Source: Variovorax sp. E3 (lineage in GTDB: Bacteria; Pseudomonadota; Gammaproteobacteria; Burkholderiales; Burkholderiaceae_C). Taken from it: a DNA stretch of 36,790 nt. Below, piece after piece: positions 1 to 8,044 of the stretch. Every line of letters starts with the position of its first letter. Positions within the stretch are counted from its first letter, which is position 1. Where the stretch lies: assembly GCF_016082275.1 (NCBI RefSeq), contig NZ_MOWM01000067.1, positions 1-36,790 of the forward strand. The letters are read 5' to 3'. The notes below the pieces were generated by a model. That model saw nothing but the letters and a program-made list of their open reading frames with translations. It ran no database searches and was not told where the DNA came from. The translations under genes and the position numbers were made by a program.

Positions 1-54
1 GGGCTCCCTGATCGACCACCGCGGCGATTTGCGCGCCGCGTGCCCCCACCCCGA

Positions 55-74
55 CCCTCCCCCGGAAGGGAGGG
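55..74 (-). other. Intercistronic stem-loop after the polyol-type binding-protein gene
   Basis: Seven-base arms CCCTCCC (55-61) and GGGAGGG (68-74) enclose a six-base loop, 24 bases past the stop of the minus-strand binding-protein gene. No T-run follows on the minus strand, so it is not a standard intrinsic terminator. Stem-loops after a binding-protein gene often protect that mRNA segment and raise its level over the permease genes; that role is inferred. Confidence 0.4.
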
Positions 75-97
75 AGAAAGCCGCTCGGGCGACTTGC

Positions 98-1408
98 TTA
101 CTTGTAGTACCCGGCCTTCTTCATCTCACGCTCGGCCGCCGTCTGCGACGTCTTCAGCGCCTGGTCGACCGTGACCTTGCCCGACAGCGCCGCGCTCATC
201 TGCTGGCCCACCGCCACGCCGATGGCCTGGAACTCGGGAATGGCCGCGTACTGCACGCCCACGTACGGCGACTTGGGCAGCGTGCTGTCGGTGAGATTCG
301 CGCTGTCGATGGCCTTCTTCTCGGCTTCGGCGAACTTGGCGACCTTCTGGAACTCGGGGTTCGCGTAGGTCGACTTGCGCGTGCCGGTCGGCACCGAGGC
401 CCAGCCGGTTTCCTTGGCCACGAGGTTGATGTAGTCCTTGGAGGTGGCCCACTTGATGAACTTCTGCGCCGCCTCGTCCTTCGTCGAGCTGGCCGGAATG
501 GCCAGGTTCCACGACCACAGCCAGTTGGCGCCCTTCGGCGTGGTGGCGGTCGGCGCCTGCGCGAAGGCCACCTTGTCGGCCACCTTCGACTGCTTCGGAT
601 CGCTGATGAACGAAGCCGCGATGGTCGCGTCGACCCAGGCCGCGCACTTGCCTTCGTTGAACAGCGCCAGGTTCTCGTTGAAGCTGTTTGCCGAGGCGCC
701 CGGAGGGCCGTCCTTCTTCATCATGTCGACGTAGAAGGTGATGGCGTCCTTCCAGGCCTTGGTGTCGATCTGCGGCTTCCACTGCATGTCGAACCACTGG
801 CCGCCGTTGGTGTTGACCAGCGTGGTCAGGAAGGCCATGTTGTCGCCCCAGCCCGGCTTGCCGCGCAGGCACATGCCGTACACGCCGGCCTTGGGGTCGT
901 TGACCTTGTCGGCGAACTCCTTGACCTGGGCCCAGGTGGGTTGGTCGGGGAACTTGATGCCGGCCTTGTCGGCCAGGTCCTTGCGGTACATGAGCATCGA
1001 GCTCTCGCCGTAGAACGGGGCGGCGTAGAGCTTGCCGTCGGTCGACAGGCCGTTGCGGATGGCGGGCAGCAGGTCGTCCACGTCGTAGGCGGCATCGGTG
1101 GCGATGGGCTTGAGCCAGCCCTTCTTCGACCAGATCGGCGCTTCGTACAGGCCGATGGTCATCACGTCGAACTGGCCGCCCTTGGTGGCGATGTCGGTGG
1201 TCACGCGCTGGCGCAGCGTGCCTTCTTCGAGCGTGACCCACTTGAGCTTGATGTCGGGGTTGGCTTTTTCGAAGAAGGGGGTGAGCTTCTGCATCTCGAT
1301 CATGTGGCCGTTGTTGACGGTCGCGATCACGAGTTCGGTGGCGGCCTGGGACACGAGCCCCGTGCCGATGAGTGCGAGGACGAGGCCCGCTTTCAGAAAA
1401 CGCTTCAT
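98..1408 (-). CDS. ABC transporter periplasmic substrate-binding protein, polyol/sugar type (SmoE/MtlE-like)
   Basis: The 436-residue product is an extracellular solute-binding protein of the family-1 (carbohydrate) type. It delivers a sugar or sugar alcohol to an ABC permease. A signal peptide is clear: MKRFLK, then a hydrophobic stretch ending in SQA near residue 22. The mature start (TELVIATVNNGHMIEMQKLT) and the stretch GKLYAAPFYGESSMLMYRKD recall sorbitol/mannitol binding proteins; the exact substrate is inferred. The start is set by AGGAGACAAC directly abutting the ATG. A stem-loop follows the stop, and permease genes would be expected beyond the left edge. The upstream 195-base gap holds repeated GGTACTT boxes. 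It lies downstream of the lysR gene on the same strand, but the gap suggests its own promoter. Confidence 0.85.
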   Translation of the reverse strand: MKRFLKAGLVLALIGTGLVSQAATELVIATVNNGHMIEMQKLTPFFEKANPDIKLKWVTLEEGTLRQRVTTDIATKGGQFDVMTIGLYEAPIWSKKGWLKPIATDAAYDVDDLLPAIRNGLSTDGKLYAAPFYGESSMLMYRKDLADKAGIKFPDQPTWAQVKEFADKVNDPKAGVYGMCLRGKPGWGDNMAFLTTLVNTNGGQWFDMQWKPQIDTKAWKDAITFYVDMMKKDGPPGASANSFNENLALFNEGKCAAWVDATIAASFISDPKQSKVADKVAFAQAPTATTPKGANWLWSWNLAIPASSTKDEAAQKFIKWATSKDYINLVAKETGWASVPTGTRKSTYANPEFQKVAKFAEAEKKAIDSANLTDSTLPKSPYVGVQYAAIPEFQAIGVAVGQQMSAALSGKVTVDQALKTSQTAAEREMKKAGYYK

Positions 1409-1418
1409 GTTGTCTCCT
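1409..1418 (-). promoter_or_regulatory. Ribosome-binding leader AGGAGACAAC of the binding-protein gene
   Basis: On the minus strand AGGAGACAAC directly precedes ATG. The plus-strand text GTTGTCTCCT here is identical to bases 28160-28169 of the candidate small RNA, so the two RNAs could form ten consecutive base pairs across the Shine-Dalgarno site. Confidence 0.6.
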
Positions 1419-1488
1419 AGAGGTGAGCGACGCCCTCTTGTTGTCGGGTCGCCGTGCCGGGATTCTGGAGAAACGCGCTTGCGGGCTT

Positions 1489-1532
1489 GGTACTTCGATT
1501 GTCAACGCTGGTACTTTCATGCACCAGTTGAC
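1489..1532 (-). promoter_or_regulatory. Candidate control region with GGTACTT direct repeats and an inverted repeat
   Basis: GGTACTT occurs at 1489-1495 and again at 1510-1516, 21 bases apart (two helical turns), as expected for a regulator binding one face of the DNA. An imperfect inverted repeat, GTCAACGCTGG (1501-1511) against CCAGTTGAC (1524-1532), overlaps the second copy. On the minus strand the same place reads TTGACA, a perfect -35 box, but I see no convincing -10 behind it. The region sits 80-125 bases upstream of the binding-protein gene. Confidence 0.4.
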
Positions 1533-1603
1533 TGGGAGATTCCCTAATCGATGCAACACAGCATATGTTTGGCGCAATCCAAAGGCTACAGCGCTCGCCC
1601 GTC

Positions 1604-2535
1604 TCAGGCGCCCCCGCCCAGCAGCTGGCGCCGGAACTGCGCCGCGGCGGGCGACAGCGCCCGGTCTTCGCGGGTGACGAGGCAGATCGGCGGCACCCGC
1701 ACCGGCAGCTCGATCGGCACGGTGCGCAGCACGCCCAGCCGGGCGTAGTGGTTGGCCTGCGAGGCGGGCATCACGGCCGCCATGTCGGAGTTCTCCAGCA
1801 GCGCGGTGATGGCAATGGGCGATGCCGTTTCGATGATGTCCAGCCGCGCCCGGATGCCGGCCTCGCGCATGGCCGCCTCGAAGCGCCCGCGCTGCGGCGA
1901 GCCCGGCGGCTGCAGCACCCACGACCAGTTCGCCATGTCGGCCAGGGTGACGGTGGTGCGCTCGAACACCGGGTGGGCGGTGCGCACCACCACCACCTGC
2001 GACTCGCCCAGCAGCGGCACGCTCGCGTACTTCGCCTCGTCGTGCCCGTCGGTGAGGCGGCCCAGCACGAGGTCGACATCGCCCTGCTCCAGCTGCGCCT
2101 GCATCACGTCGCTGGTCTCGACCACCACCGACACCGCCACCTGCGGGTGACGGCGGTGGTACTCCACCAGCGCGGGCGCCAGCAGCTCGGGCACGGCGCC
2201 CGGCACGCTGCCCACGCGCAGCGCACCGCTCAGGCCCGAGCGCAGCACCAGCATCTCCTCGCGGGCGGTGCCGAAGTCGCTGAGCACGCGGCGGGCGTAG
2301 CGGATCAGGATCTGGCCGTAGGGCGTGGGCGCCATGCCGCGCGCCAGGCGTTCGAAGAGCTGTTCGCCCTGCGCGTCTTCCAGCTGCTGCAGCAGCTTGG
2401 TGGCGGCCGGCTGGCTGATGTTCATGGCCTCGGCGCGCGGCCGAGGTGGCGGTGCGTGTCGAGACGGGCCAGCAGCAGCAACTGGCGCGGGCGCACGAGG
2501 AGCATCAGCGAGGCGTCTGTCAGCTCAGTGGTCAT
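1604..2535 (-). CDS. LysR-type transcriptional regulator (one apparent frameshift)
   Basis: This is a 310-residue LysR-family activator/repressor when one base is restored. The N-terminal winged helix-turn-helix starts MTTELTDASLML (ATG at 2535) and runs through RQLLLLARLDTHRHLGRA in one frame, then AEAMNISQPAATKLLQQLED in the next. The frame changes near 2433-2438, where CGCGCGCCGAGG should be one base longer to give RAAEAMN. The C-terminal half is the usual LysR effector-binding domain (from about residue 90, LRVGSVPGAVPELLAP). Taking only the later ATG (2425) would lose much of the DNA-binding domain. It is divergent from the Bug/pdxA-like pair, its most likely target; the metabolite it senses is unknown. 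A consensus deletion is more likely than a true pseudogene. Confidence 0.85.
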
Positions 2536-2628
2536 GCACAAAAGTATATGGAGCTTCCGCCTTTTTCGATTGGATCGGGATCGCGTTGCTCCGTACGCTC
2601 GGACCCATAACAAGCTGGAGACAACCCG
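2536..2628. promoter_or_regulatory. Divergent intergenic region between lysR and the Bug gene
   Basis: These 93 bases separate the two start codons and must hold both promoters and, by the usual LysR arrangement, its operator. I could not pick confident -35/-10 boxes. The ribosome-binding site of the Bug gene, GGAGACAAC, lies at 2617-2625, three bases before ATG, and is perfectly complementary to the candidate small RNA at 28160-28168. Confidence 0.5.
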
Positions 2629-3606
2629 ATGAAGCTTTCTTTCCTGGCCCGTGCGGCGGGGCTGGCCGCGGCCCTGGTGGTTGCGGCGGCGGCCGGCGCC
2701 CAGACCGCCGCCTACCCCGACAAGCCGATGCGCATCATGGTCGGCGCCTCGCCCGGTGGCGGCACCGACATCCTGGCGCGCGTGCTGGCCGACAAGTTCT
2801 CGCCGGCGCTCAAGCAGACCGTGGTGGTCGAGAACCGGCCGGGCGCCTCCAACACCATCGCGGGCGAACTCACGGCCCGCGCGCCGGCCGACGGCGCGAC
2901 CCTGCTGCTGGCCACCAACACGGCGCAGGCGGTGGCGCCGCACATCCTCAAGCTGAAGTACGACCCGCTGAAAGACCTGCAGCCGGTCGGCCTGGTCGCG
3001 GTGATGCCCAACGTGCTGGTGGTCTCGGCCAGCTCGCCCTACAAGTCAGTCAAGGACCTGGTGACGGCCATGGCCGCCAAGCCCGGCGGCTTCAAGTACG
3101 CGTCCTCCGGCATCGGCAGCACGCAGCACGTAGGCGGCGAGGCCTTCAACCTGGCCACGGGCATGAAGTCGATCCACGTGCCGTACAAGGGCAGCTCGCA
3201 GGCCCACGTCGACATCATGTCGGGCGAGGTCGACATGATGTTCGACAGCACCTCCTCGGCCATGGGCCAGATCAAGGCCGGCAAGTTCCGCGCGCTGGCC
3301 GTGAGCGCGCCGCAGCGCTCGCCCGAACTGCCCGACGTGCCCACGCTCGCCGAACAGGGCATCAAGGGTGCCGACGTGTCCACTTGGTATGGCCTGTACG
3401 TGACGGCCGGCACGCCGCGCCCCGCGGTCGAACGGCTCAGCGCCGAACTCACGCGCACGCTGAAGCTGGCCGACGTGCAGGCGCGCATCAGAGCCCTGGG
3501 CGGCGAACCCGGCGGCCTGACCGGCGAGCCCTTCGCGGCCATGAACAAGCAGGAGTTCGACCACTACGGCCAGCTCGTGCGCGACGCCAACATCAAGGCC
3601 GAGTGA
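2629..3606 (+). CDS. Bug/TctC-family tripartite tricarboxylate-type solute-binding protein
   Basis: The 325-residue periplasmic protein belongs to the Bug family, very abundant in Burkholderiales, which binds small carboxylates or related compounds. Visible features: a signal peptide ending near AGAQTAA (residues 1-26), the family start YPDKPMRIMVGASPGGGTDILAR, the VVVENRPGASNTIA stretch near residue 65-80, and VPYKGSSQAHVDIMSGEVD near 180-200. There is no TctA/TctB membrane pair beside it, which is usual for orphan Bug proteins. The gene is 41 bases upstream of a pdxA-type gene on the same strand and divergent from a LysR gene, so ligand, enzyme and regulator are probably one pathway. The ligand cannot be read from sequence. 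Confidence 0.93.
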   Translation: MKLSFLARAAGLAAALVVAAAAGAQTAAYPDKPMRIMVGASPGGGTDILARVLADKFSPALKQTVVVENRPGASNTIAGELTARAPADGATLLLATNTAQAVAPHILKLKYDPLKDLQPVGLVAVMPNVLVVSASSPYKSVKDLVTAMAAKPGGFKYASSGIGSTQHVGGEAFNLATGMKSIHVPYKGSSQAHVDIMSGEVDMMFDSTSSAMGQIKAGKFRALAVSAPQRSPELPDVPTLAEQGIKGADVSTWYGLYVTAGTPRPAVERLSAELTRTLKLADVQARIRALGGEPGGLTGEPFAAMNKQEFDHYGQLVRDANIKAE

Positions 3607-3647
3607 GCCGGCCGCATCCTTTTTTCACAACGCACCCGACACCCGAC

Positions 3648-4715
3648 ATGTCCACCCCACCCCAGACCTCCAGCGTGACTTCCGCCAAACCCCGTGTCGT
3701 CGTGCTGCTCGGCGACCCCAGCGGCGTCGGGCCCGAGATGGCCGTGAAGCTGCTCGCGCGCCAGCGCAACCTCGACGCGGCCCGCGTGCTGCTGATCGCC
3801 GACCCCATCGTGCTCGCGGCCGGCGAGCGCGTGGCGGGCACGAAGCTCGACGTGCTGCCGGTCGACAGCCTCGACGCATTGCGCTTCGAGGACGGCCGCC
3901 CCACCCTGCTCGCGCAGGACTGGATGAAGGGCCAGGCGCCGGTGCTCGGCACATCGAACGAACCCTCGGGCCGGGCCTCGTTCGAGGCGCTGGAACTGGC
4001 CACCGCCACGGTGCGGCGCGGGCAGGCCGACGCGATCCTGTTCGCGCCGCTCAACAAGCATTCGCTGCGCCTGGGCGGGCTCGTGCATGAAGACGAGCTG
4101 CGCTACATGCAGGAGCGCTTCGCCGTCACCGGCTTCGTCTGCGAGTTCAACCTCACGGGCTCGCTCTGGACCTCGCGCGTGACCTCGCACATTCCGCTGA
4201 AGGACGTGGCCAGTCACATCACGGTGCAGGGCGTGAGCGACGCGGTGAAGATCATCGCGGCCGCGTTGCGCCGCGCGGGCGTGGCGCATCCGCGCATCGC
4301 GGTGACGGGGCTCAATCCGCATGCGGGCGACGGCGGTTCGATCGGCATGGAAGAAATCGAGATCATCGCGCCGGCCATCGAGCAACTGCGCACCGAAGGC
4401 TTCGACGCACGCGGGCCGTTTTCGCCCGACACGGTGTTCATCGGCGCGCGGCGCGGCGATGTCGATGCGGTGGTGTCGATGTACCACGACCAAGGGCAGA
4501 TCGCGATGAAGCTCATGGGTTTCGAGCAAGGCGTGACCTTGCACGGCGGCCTGCCGGTGCCGGTGGCCACGTCGGCCAGCGGCAGCGCTTTCGACATCGC
4601 GGGCCAGGGCATTGCGCAGATCGAAGGGCTGCAGCAGGCCTTCGACCTGTGCGTGCGCATGGCGAGCGGCACGCCGGTGCCTGCGCCCGCCACCGCGGAA
4701 GCCGCGACAAGCTGA
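3648..4715 (+). CDS. PdxA-family 4-phosphate dehydrogenase, probably the catabolic PdxA2 type
   Basis: The 355-residue product belongs to the PdxA family: metal- and NAD-dependent dehydrogenases that oxidise and decarboxylate 4-phosphorylated hydroxy acids. Seen: LLGDPSGVGPEMAVKLL near the start, PLNKHSL around residue 130-140, and the three expected metal histidine regions, TSHIPLKD, GLNPHAGDGG and MYHDQGQ. Classical pdxA makes pyridoxal phosphate and in proteobacteria usually sits with surA/ksgA. Here it follows a Bug binding protein under a LysR gene, which suits the PdxA2 branch that acts on D-threonate or D-erythronate 4-phosphate. That subfamily call is an inference; no DUF1537-type kinase is visible nearby. 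The ATG at 3648 gives the expected N-terminus, although the same frame stays open far upstream without a start or a protein-like sequence. Confidence 0.88.
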   Translation: MSTPPQTSSVTSAKPRVVVLLGDPSGVGPEMAVKLLARQRNLDAARVLLIADPIVLAAGERVAGTKLDVLPVDSLDALRFEDGRPTLLAQDWMKGQAPVLGTSNEPSGRASFEALELATATVRRGQADAILFAPLNKHSLRLGGLVHEDELRYMQERFAVTGFVCEFNLTGSLWTSRVTSHIPLKDVASHITVQGVSDAVKIIAAALRRAGVAHPRIAVTGLNPHAGDGGSIGMEEIEIIAPAIEQLRTEGFDARGPFSPDTVFIGARRGDVDAVVSMYHDQGQIAMKLMGFEQGVTLHGGLPVPVATSASGSAFDIAGQGIAQIEGLQQAFDLCVRMASGTPVPAPATAEAATS

Positions 4716-4736
4716 AGCGCATCGCTCAGACGCAAG

Positions 4737-4758
4737 AAGGGCCGCTTGCGCGGCCCTT
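4737..4758. terminator. Bidirectional hairpin between the pdxA-type gene and the DUF805 gene
   Basis: Perfect nine-base arms AAGGGCCGC (4737-4745) and GCGGCCCTT (4750-4758) enclose TTGC, which is a GCAA tetraloop on the minus strand. It lies 21 bases past the plus-strand stop and 39 bases past the minus-strand stop of two convergent genes. The T-tracts are poor on both sides, so termination efficiency is uncertain. Confidence 0.6.
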
Positions 4759-4797
4759 GAAAACTCTCTTCAGGGCGCGCCCGGCGCCCCGCAAGAC

Positions 4798-5136
4798 TCA
4801 GGCGGCGAGACTCGGCGCCTCGCCGTGGGCATTGGCCTCGGGTTGCGTCGGCTGCACGTAGAAGTAGATCAGCACGAGGTTGATGACCGGGATGATCATC
4901 AGCAACTGGAGCCAGCCGCTCTTGCCGATGTCGTGCAGGCGGCGGGCGCCCACGGCCAGCGCGGGCAGCAAAAAGCCCAGTGCCACGATGCCGTACAGGT
5001 ATTGGTTGATCAGGCTCGCCACCACGAGGACGACCAGTTCAGCCAGCACGAACCACCAATACTCCGAACGCGATGCACGTCCGCTGAAGTCGGCATATTT
5101 GCTGAAACAGGTCTTGACCGCTGTTTGAAAATTCAT
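4798..5136 (-). CDS. DUF805 family inner-membrane protein
   Basis: The 112-residue protein matches the DUF805 pattern: an N-terminal FSKYADFSGRASRSEYWWF motif, then about three hydrophobic segments (VLAELVVLVVASLINQYLY; IVALGFLLPALAVG; LLMIIPVINLVLIYFYV) with the conserved ARRLHDIGKSGW between the second and third. Function is unknown for the family; it is a small inner-membrane protein. AGGAG, seven bases ahead of ATG, supports the start. It appears monocistronic, with its own promoter and a hairpin at the predicted transcript start. The end is convergent with the pdxA-type gene. Confidence 0.92.
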   Translation of the reverse strand: MNFQTAVKTCFSKYADFSGRASRSEYWWFVLAELVVLVVASLINQYLYGIVALGFLLPALAVGARRLHDIGKSGWLQLLMIIPVINLVLIYFYVQPTQPEANAHGEAPSLAA

Positions 5137-5158
5137 GGACTAACTCCTCTTGATTGAT

Positions 5159-5179
5159 CCCAGGGAACATTTCCCGGGG
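5159..5179 (-). other. Inverted repeat at the predicted transcription start of the DUF805 gene
   Basis: CCCAGGGAA (5159-5167) and TTCCCGGGG (5171-5179) form a near-perfect inverted repeat with a three-base centre and one mismatch. It begins a few bases after the -10 box, so it is either an operator over the start site or a 5'-terminal mRNA hairpin ahead of the ribosome-binding site. Confidence 0.45.
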
Positions 5180-5182
5180 GCC

Positions 5183-5210
5183 ATCATATCGGTGCGTCAT
5201 TTCATGACAA
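5183..5210 (-). promoter_or_regulatory. Sigma-70-like promoter of the DUF805 gene
   Basis: On the minus strand TTGTCA (5210-5205), a 16-base spacer and TATGAT (5188-5183) form a strong consensus-like promoter. The predicted start is near 5176, about 40 bases upstream of the ATG at 5136. Confidence 0.6.
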
Positions 5211-5277
5211 ACTTGGCCAAATGGCCGCCTGAATCGCAAACAAATGGCCTATGCAAAGGCCTTTTTGCGTTATCGCG

Positions 5278-6829
5278 TCAGCTGCTCAGGCGCTTCAGCA
5301 GGCCCGCCGTCGAGGCATCGAGCCCCGTGGCATCGCCCGATGCGAGGCGCGGTTCGATGTCCCTTGCGAGCACCTTGCCGAGCTCCACACCCCACTGGTC
5401 GAAGCTGTTGATGCCCCACAGCGCGCCGCTGGTGAACACGCGGTGCTCGTACATCGCGAGGAAGGCGCCCAGCGATTCGGGCGTGAGCTTCTCGAACACG
5501 AAGAAGGTGCTCGGGCGGTTGCCCGGGAAGTTCTTGTGGCCGCCTTCGTCGAGCTTGCCGACCATCAGCGCCTGCGCCTGCGCGAGCGCGTTGGCCAGCA
5601 GCTTGGGGTGATGGCCTTCGAGGTCGTGCGCCGCGTCGCGCACCGCCACGAACTCGAGCGGCGTCACGTCGGTGCCCTGGTGCAGCATCTGGAAATAGGC
5701 GTGCTGGCCGTTGGTGCCGGGCTCGCCCCACAGCACCGGCGACGTGCCGAACGCCACGGGCTTGCCGCTCGCGTCGACCTGCTTGCCGTTGCTTTCCATC
5801 TCGAGCTGCTGCAGGTAGGCCGGCACGCGCTTCAGCGCGGCGTGGTACGGCGCGATGCTGCGGCTCGTGAACTTGTGGAAGTTGCGATACCAGACGTCGA
5901 GCAGGCCCAGTCGCACGGGCAGGTTCCGCGCAAGCGGCGCGGTGCGAAAGTGCTCGTCCATGGCATGCGCGCCCGCCAGCAGCCGGCGGAAACCGTCGGC
6001 GCCGATGGCCAGCGCAATCGGCAGGCCGATGGCCGACCACAGCGAATAGCGCCCGCCCACCCAGTCCCAGAAGCCGAGGTGGTGTCGATGCCGAACTGGT
6101 TCGCCGCTTCCACGTTGGTGGTGAGCGCCGCGAAGTGGCCCGCGATGTCGGTGCCGCCCGATTGCTCGTACCAGCGCTTGGCCGACTGCGCGTTGGTCAT
6201 CGTCTCGGCCGTGGTGAAGGTCTTCGAGGCAATGAGGAACAACGTGTGCTCGGGCGCCAGGCCCTGCAGCACGCCGGCCAGCTCATGGCCGTCGACGTTC
6301 GAGACGAAGTGGAAACGCTTGCCCGGTGCGGCGAACTCGGCCAGCGCCAGCACCGCCATCTGGGGGCCGAGGTCGGAGCCGCCGATGCCGATATTGACCA
6401 CGTCGGTGATCGTGTGGTCGGCGCGCACCTTCTCGGCATAGGCCAGCATGGCGTCGAGCGTGGCGTGCACTTCGCGCAGCTCGTTGGCGGTCTTGGGGCC
6501 GGTGGGCGCGTCGGCCGGCGCGCGCAGCAGCGTGTGCAGCACGGCGCGGTCTTCGGTGTTGTTGATGTGCTCGCCCGCGAACATGGCGTCGCGGTGTGCC
6601 TCGAGGCCGCATTCGCGCGCCAGCGTGAGCAGCAGCTCTTCGGTGCGCGCGTCGATCAGGTTCTTCGACAGGTCGGCAAAACGTAGGGCGCCTCCTGGCT
6701 GAAGCGCTCGAAGCGGCCTGCGTCGTCGACGAAGGCATGGCGCACGTCGAACTGGCGGCCCGCGGTGTCGAAGCTGGACTGCAGTTGCGCCCAGGCCGGT
6801 GCACGGTCGCAGCGAAGGGTCATGGCCAT
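5278..6829 (-). CDS. pgi: Glucose-6-phosphate isomerase (two apparent frameshifts)
   Basis: Pgi interconverts glucose 6-phosphate and fructose 6-phosphate in the cytoplasm. Three frames join into one normal-length protein of about 517 residues: MAMTLRCDRAPAWAQLQSSF to EAPYV; then DLSKNLIDARTEE through NIGIGGSDLGPQMA, SKTFTTAETM and NQFGIDTT; then WVGGRYSLWSAIGLPIALAIG through LWGEPGTNGQHAYFQMLHQ to LLKRLSS. The breaks are near 6680 (GTTTTGCC, one base short of V-F-A) and near 6083 (ACCACCTCGGC, one T short of T-T-F-G). Both are single-base losses within otherwise conserved sequence, so sequencing error is the first explanation. The start lies two bases after the tal stop; an in-frame ATG at 6823 is an alternative. 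tal and pgi form an operon. Confidence 0.93.
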
Positions 6830-6831
6830 GT

Positions 6832-7788
6832 TTACTTGCCGCTTTCCTGCATGAGCTTCTCGAGCTTCACGGCGTCGGCCGCGAAGGCGCGGATGCCCTC
6901 GGCGAGCTTCTCGGTGGCCATGGCGTCCTCGTTGAGCGCAAAGCGGAAACCGGCTTCGTCGTAGCTCACCTTGGCCACGTCGCCCTTGGCGGCGGCCTTG
7001 GCGTCGAGCGCGTGTTCCAGCGGCTCGTTGCTCGCGGCCAGTTCGGCCAGCAGCTCGGGGCTGATGGTCAGCAGGTCGCAACCGGCCAGCGCCTGGATCT
7101 GCCCCACGTTGCGGAAGCTCGCGCCCATGACCTCGGTCTTGATGCCGTGCTGCTTGTAGTACTCGAAGATCTGGCGCACCGACTTCACGCCGGGGTCGTT
7201 CGCGCCCGCGCTGGCGGCCTCGTCCCACTTGGCGCCGGCCGACTTCTTGTACCAGTCGTAGATGCGGCCCACGAAGGGCGAGATCAGCTGCACGCCGGCC
7301 GCGCCGCAGGCCACGGCCTGCGCGAACGAGAACAGCAGCGTGAGGTTGGTGTGAATGCCCTTCTTCTCGAGCGCGCGCGCCGCCTCGATGCCTTCCCACG
7401 TGGAAGCCACCTTGATGAGCAGGCGCTTCCCGGTGTCGATGCCTTCGGCCTTGTACAGCGCCACGATGCGCTCGCCGCGCGCAATGGTCGCGGCCGTGTC
7501 GAAGGACAGGCGGGCGTCGACTTCGGTCGACACGCGGCCCGGGATGATCGAAAGGATTTCGGTGCCGAAGCGCACCAGCAGGCGGTCGATGACCTCGTCG
7601 AGCGGCTTGCCGGCGTGCTTCTTCACGGTTTCGTCGAGCAGCGGGCGGTATTCGGGCTTCTGCACGGCCTTGAGGATCAGCGACGGATTGGTGGTCGCGT
7701 CCTGCGGCTTGGAAACGCTGAGCTGCTTGAAGTCACCGGTGTCGGCGACAACGGTGGTCCACTGGCGGAGGGCATCGAGTTGGTTCAT
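6832..7788 (-). CDS. tal: Transaldolase
   Basis: Tal transfers a dihydroxyacetone unit between sugar phosphates in the non-oxidative pentose-phosphate pathway. The 318-residue form from ATG 7788 (MNQLDALRQWTTVVADTGDF) matches the length of the TalB type (about 317). The Schiff-base lysine is in RLLIKVASTWEGIEAA, and DATTNPSLI, FSFAQAVACGAAGVQLISPF and MGASFRNVGQI are all present. An upstream in-frame ATG at 7827 would add 13 unconserved residues and is less likely; AGGA lies ten bases before the chosen ATG. pgi follows after two bases. The position beside pgi and close to zwf makes this a sugar-phosphate cluster. Confidence 0.96.
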   Translation of the reverse strand: MNQLDALRQWTTVVADTGDFKQLSVSKPQDATTNPSLILKAVQKPEYRPLLDETVKKHAGKPLDEVIDRLLVRFGTEILSIIPGRVSTEVDARLSFDTAATIARGERIVALYKAEGIDTGKRLLIKVASTWEGIEAARALEKKGIHTNLTLLFSFAQAVACGAAGVQLISPFVGRIYDWYKKSAGAKWDEAASAGANDPGVKSVRQIFEYYKQHGIKTEVMGASFRNVGQIQALAGCDLLTISPELLAELAASNEPLEHALDAKAAAKGDVAKVSYDEAGFRFALNEDAMATEKLAEGIRAFAADAVKLEKLMQESGK

Positions 7789-7885
7789 GAAATCATTATC
7801 CTGTGCGGGTTGTGACAAGTCCTGCACGCAGTTGCGCGTCGACCGATGTTTTCATGCGCACCGTAGCACGGGTTTCCACGCGGCT

Positions 7886-7900
7886 GCATCAGCCTGATGC
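7886..7900. promoter_or_regulatory. Perfect palindrome between tal and the lipocalin gene
   Basis: GCATCAG-C-CTGATGC has seven-base arms around a single base. It sits 98 bases upstream of tal and 145 bases upstream of the lipocalin gene, in the only divergent gap between them. It looks like a dimeric-regulator operator; no regulator gene is adjacent. The rest of the 256-base gap shows no other clear element. Confidence 0.4.
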
Positions 7901-8044
7901 CCTTGGGGTTGTCCGACGGTTTTCCAGGCCGCAACGGCCTCCCCGCCCTACAGCGGCTGTGGTCCGCGACTGACGGCCCGGCCCCGCGCCCCCACCTACC
8001 CTGAGGCGGATGCCGAACGTTTCCATCCCTTCAGGAGTGCCCCC

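Noticed and set aside
5254..5271. GCAAAGGCC/TTTTTGC sequence after pgi as a terminator
   Set aside because: The arms form a short palindrome with no room for a loop, and the T-run lies on the wrong side for a convincing minus-strand terminator.
5278..6829. Programmed ribosomal frameshifting in pgi and the other broken genes
   Set aside because: No slippery heptamer plus downstream structure recurs, the breaks are in unrelated genes, and each is explained by one missing base.
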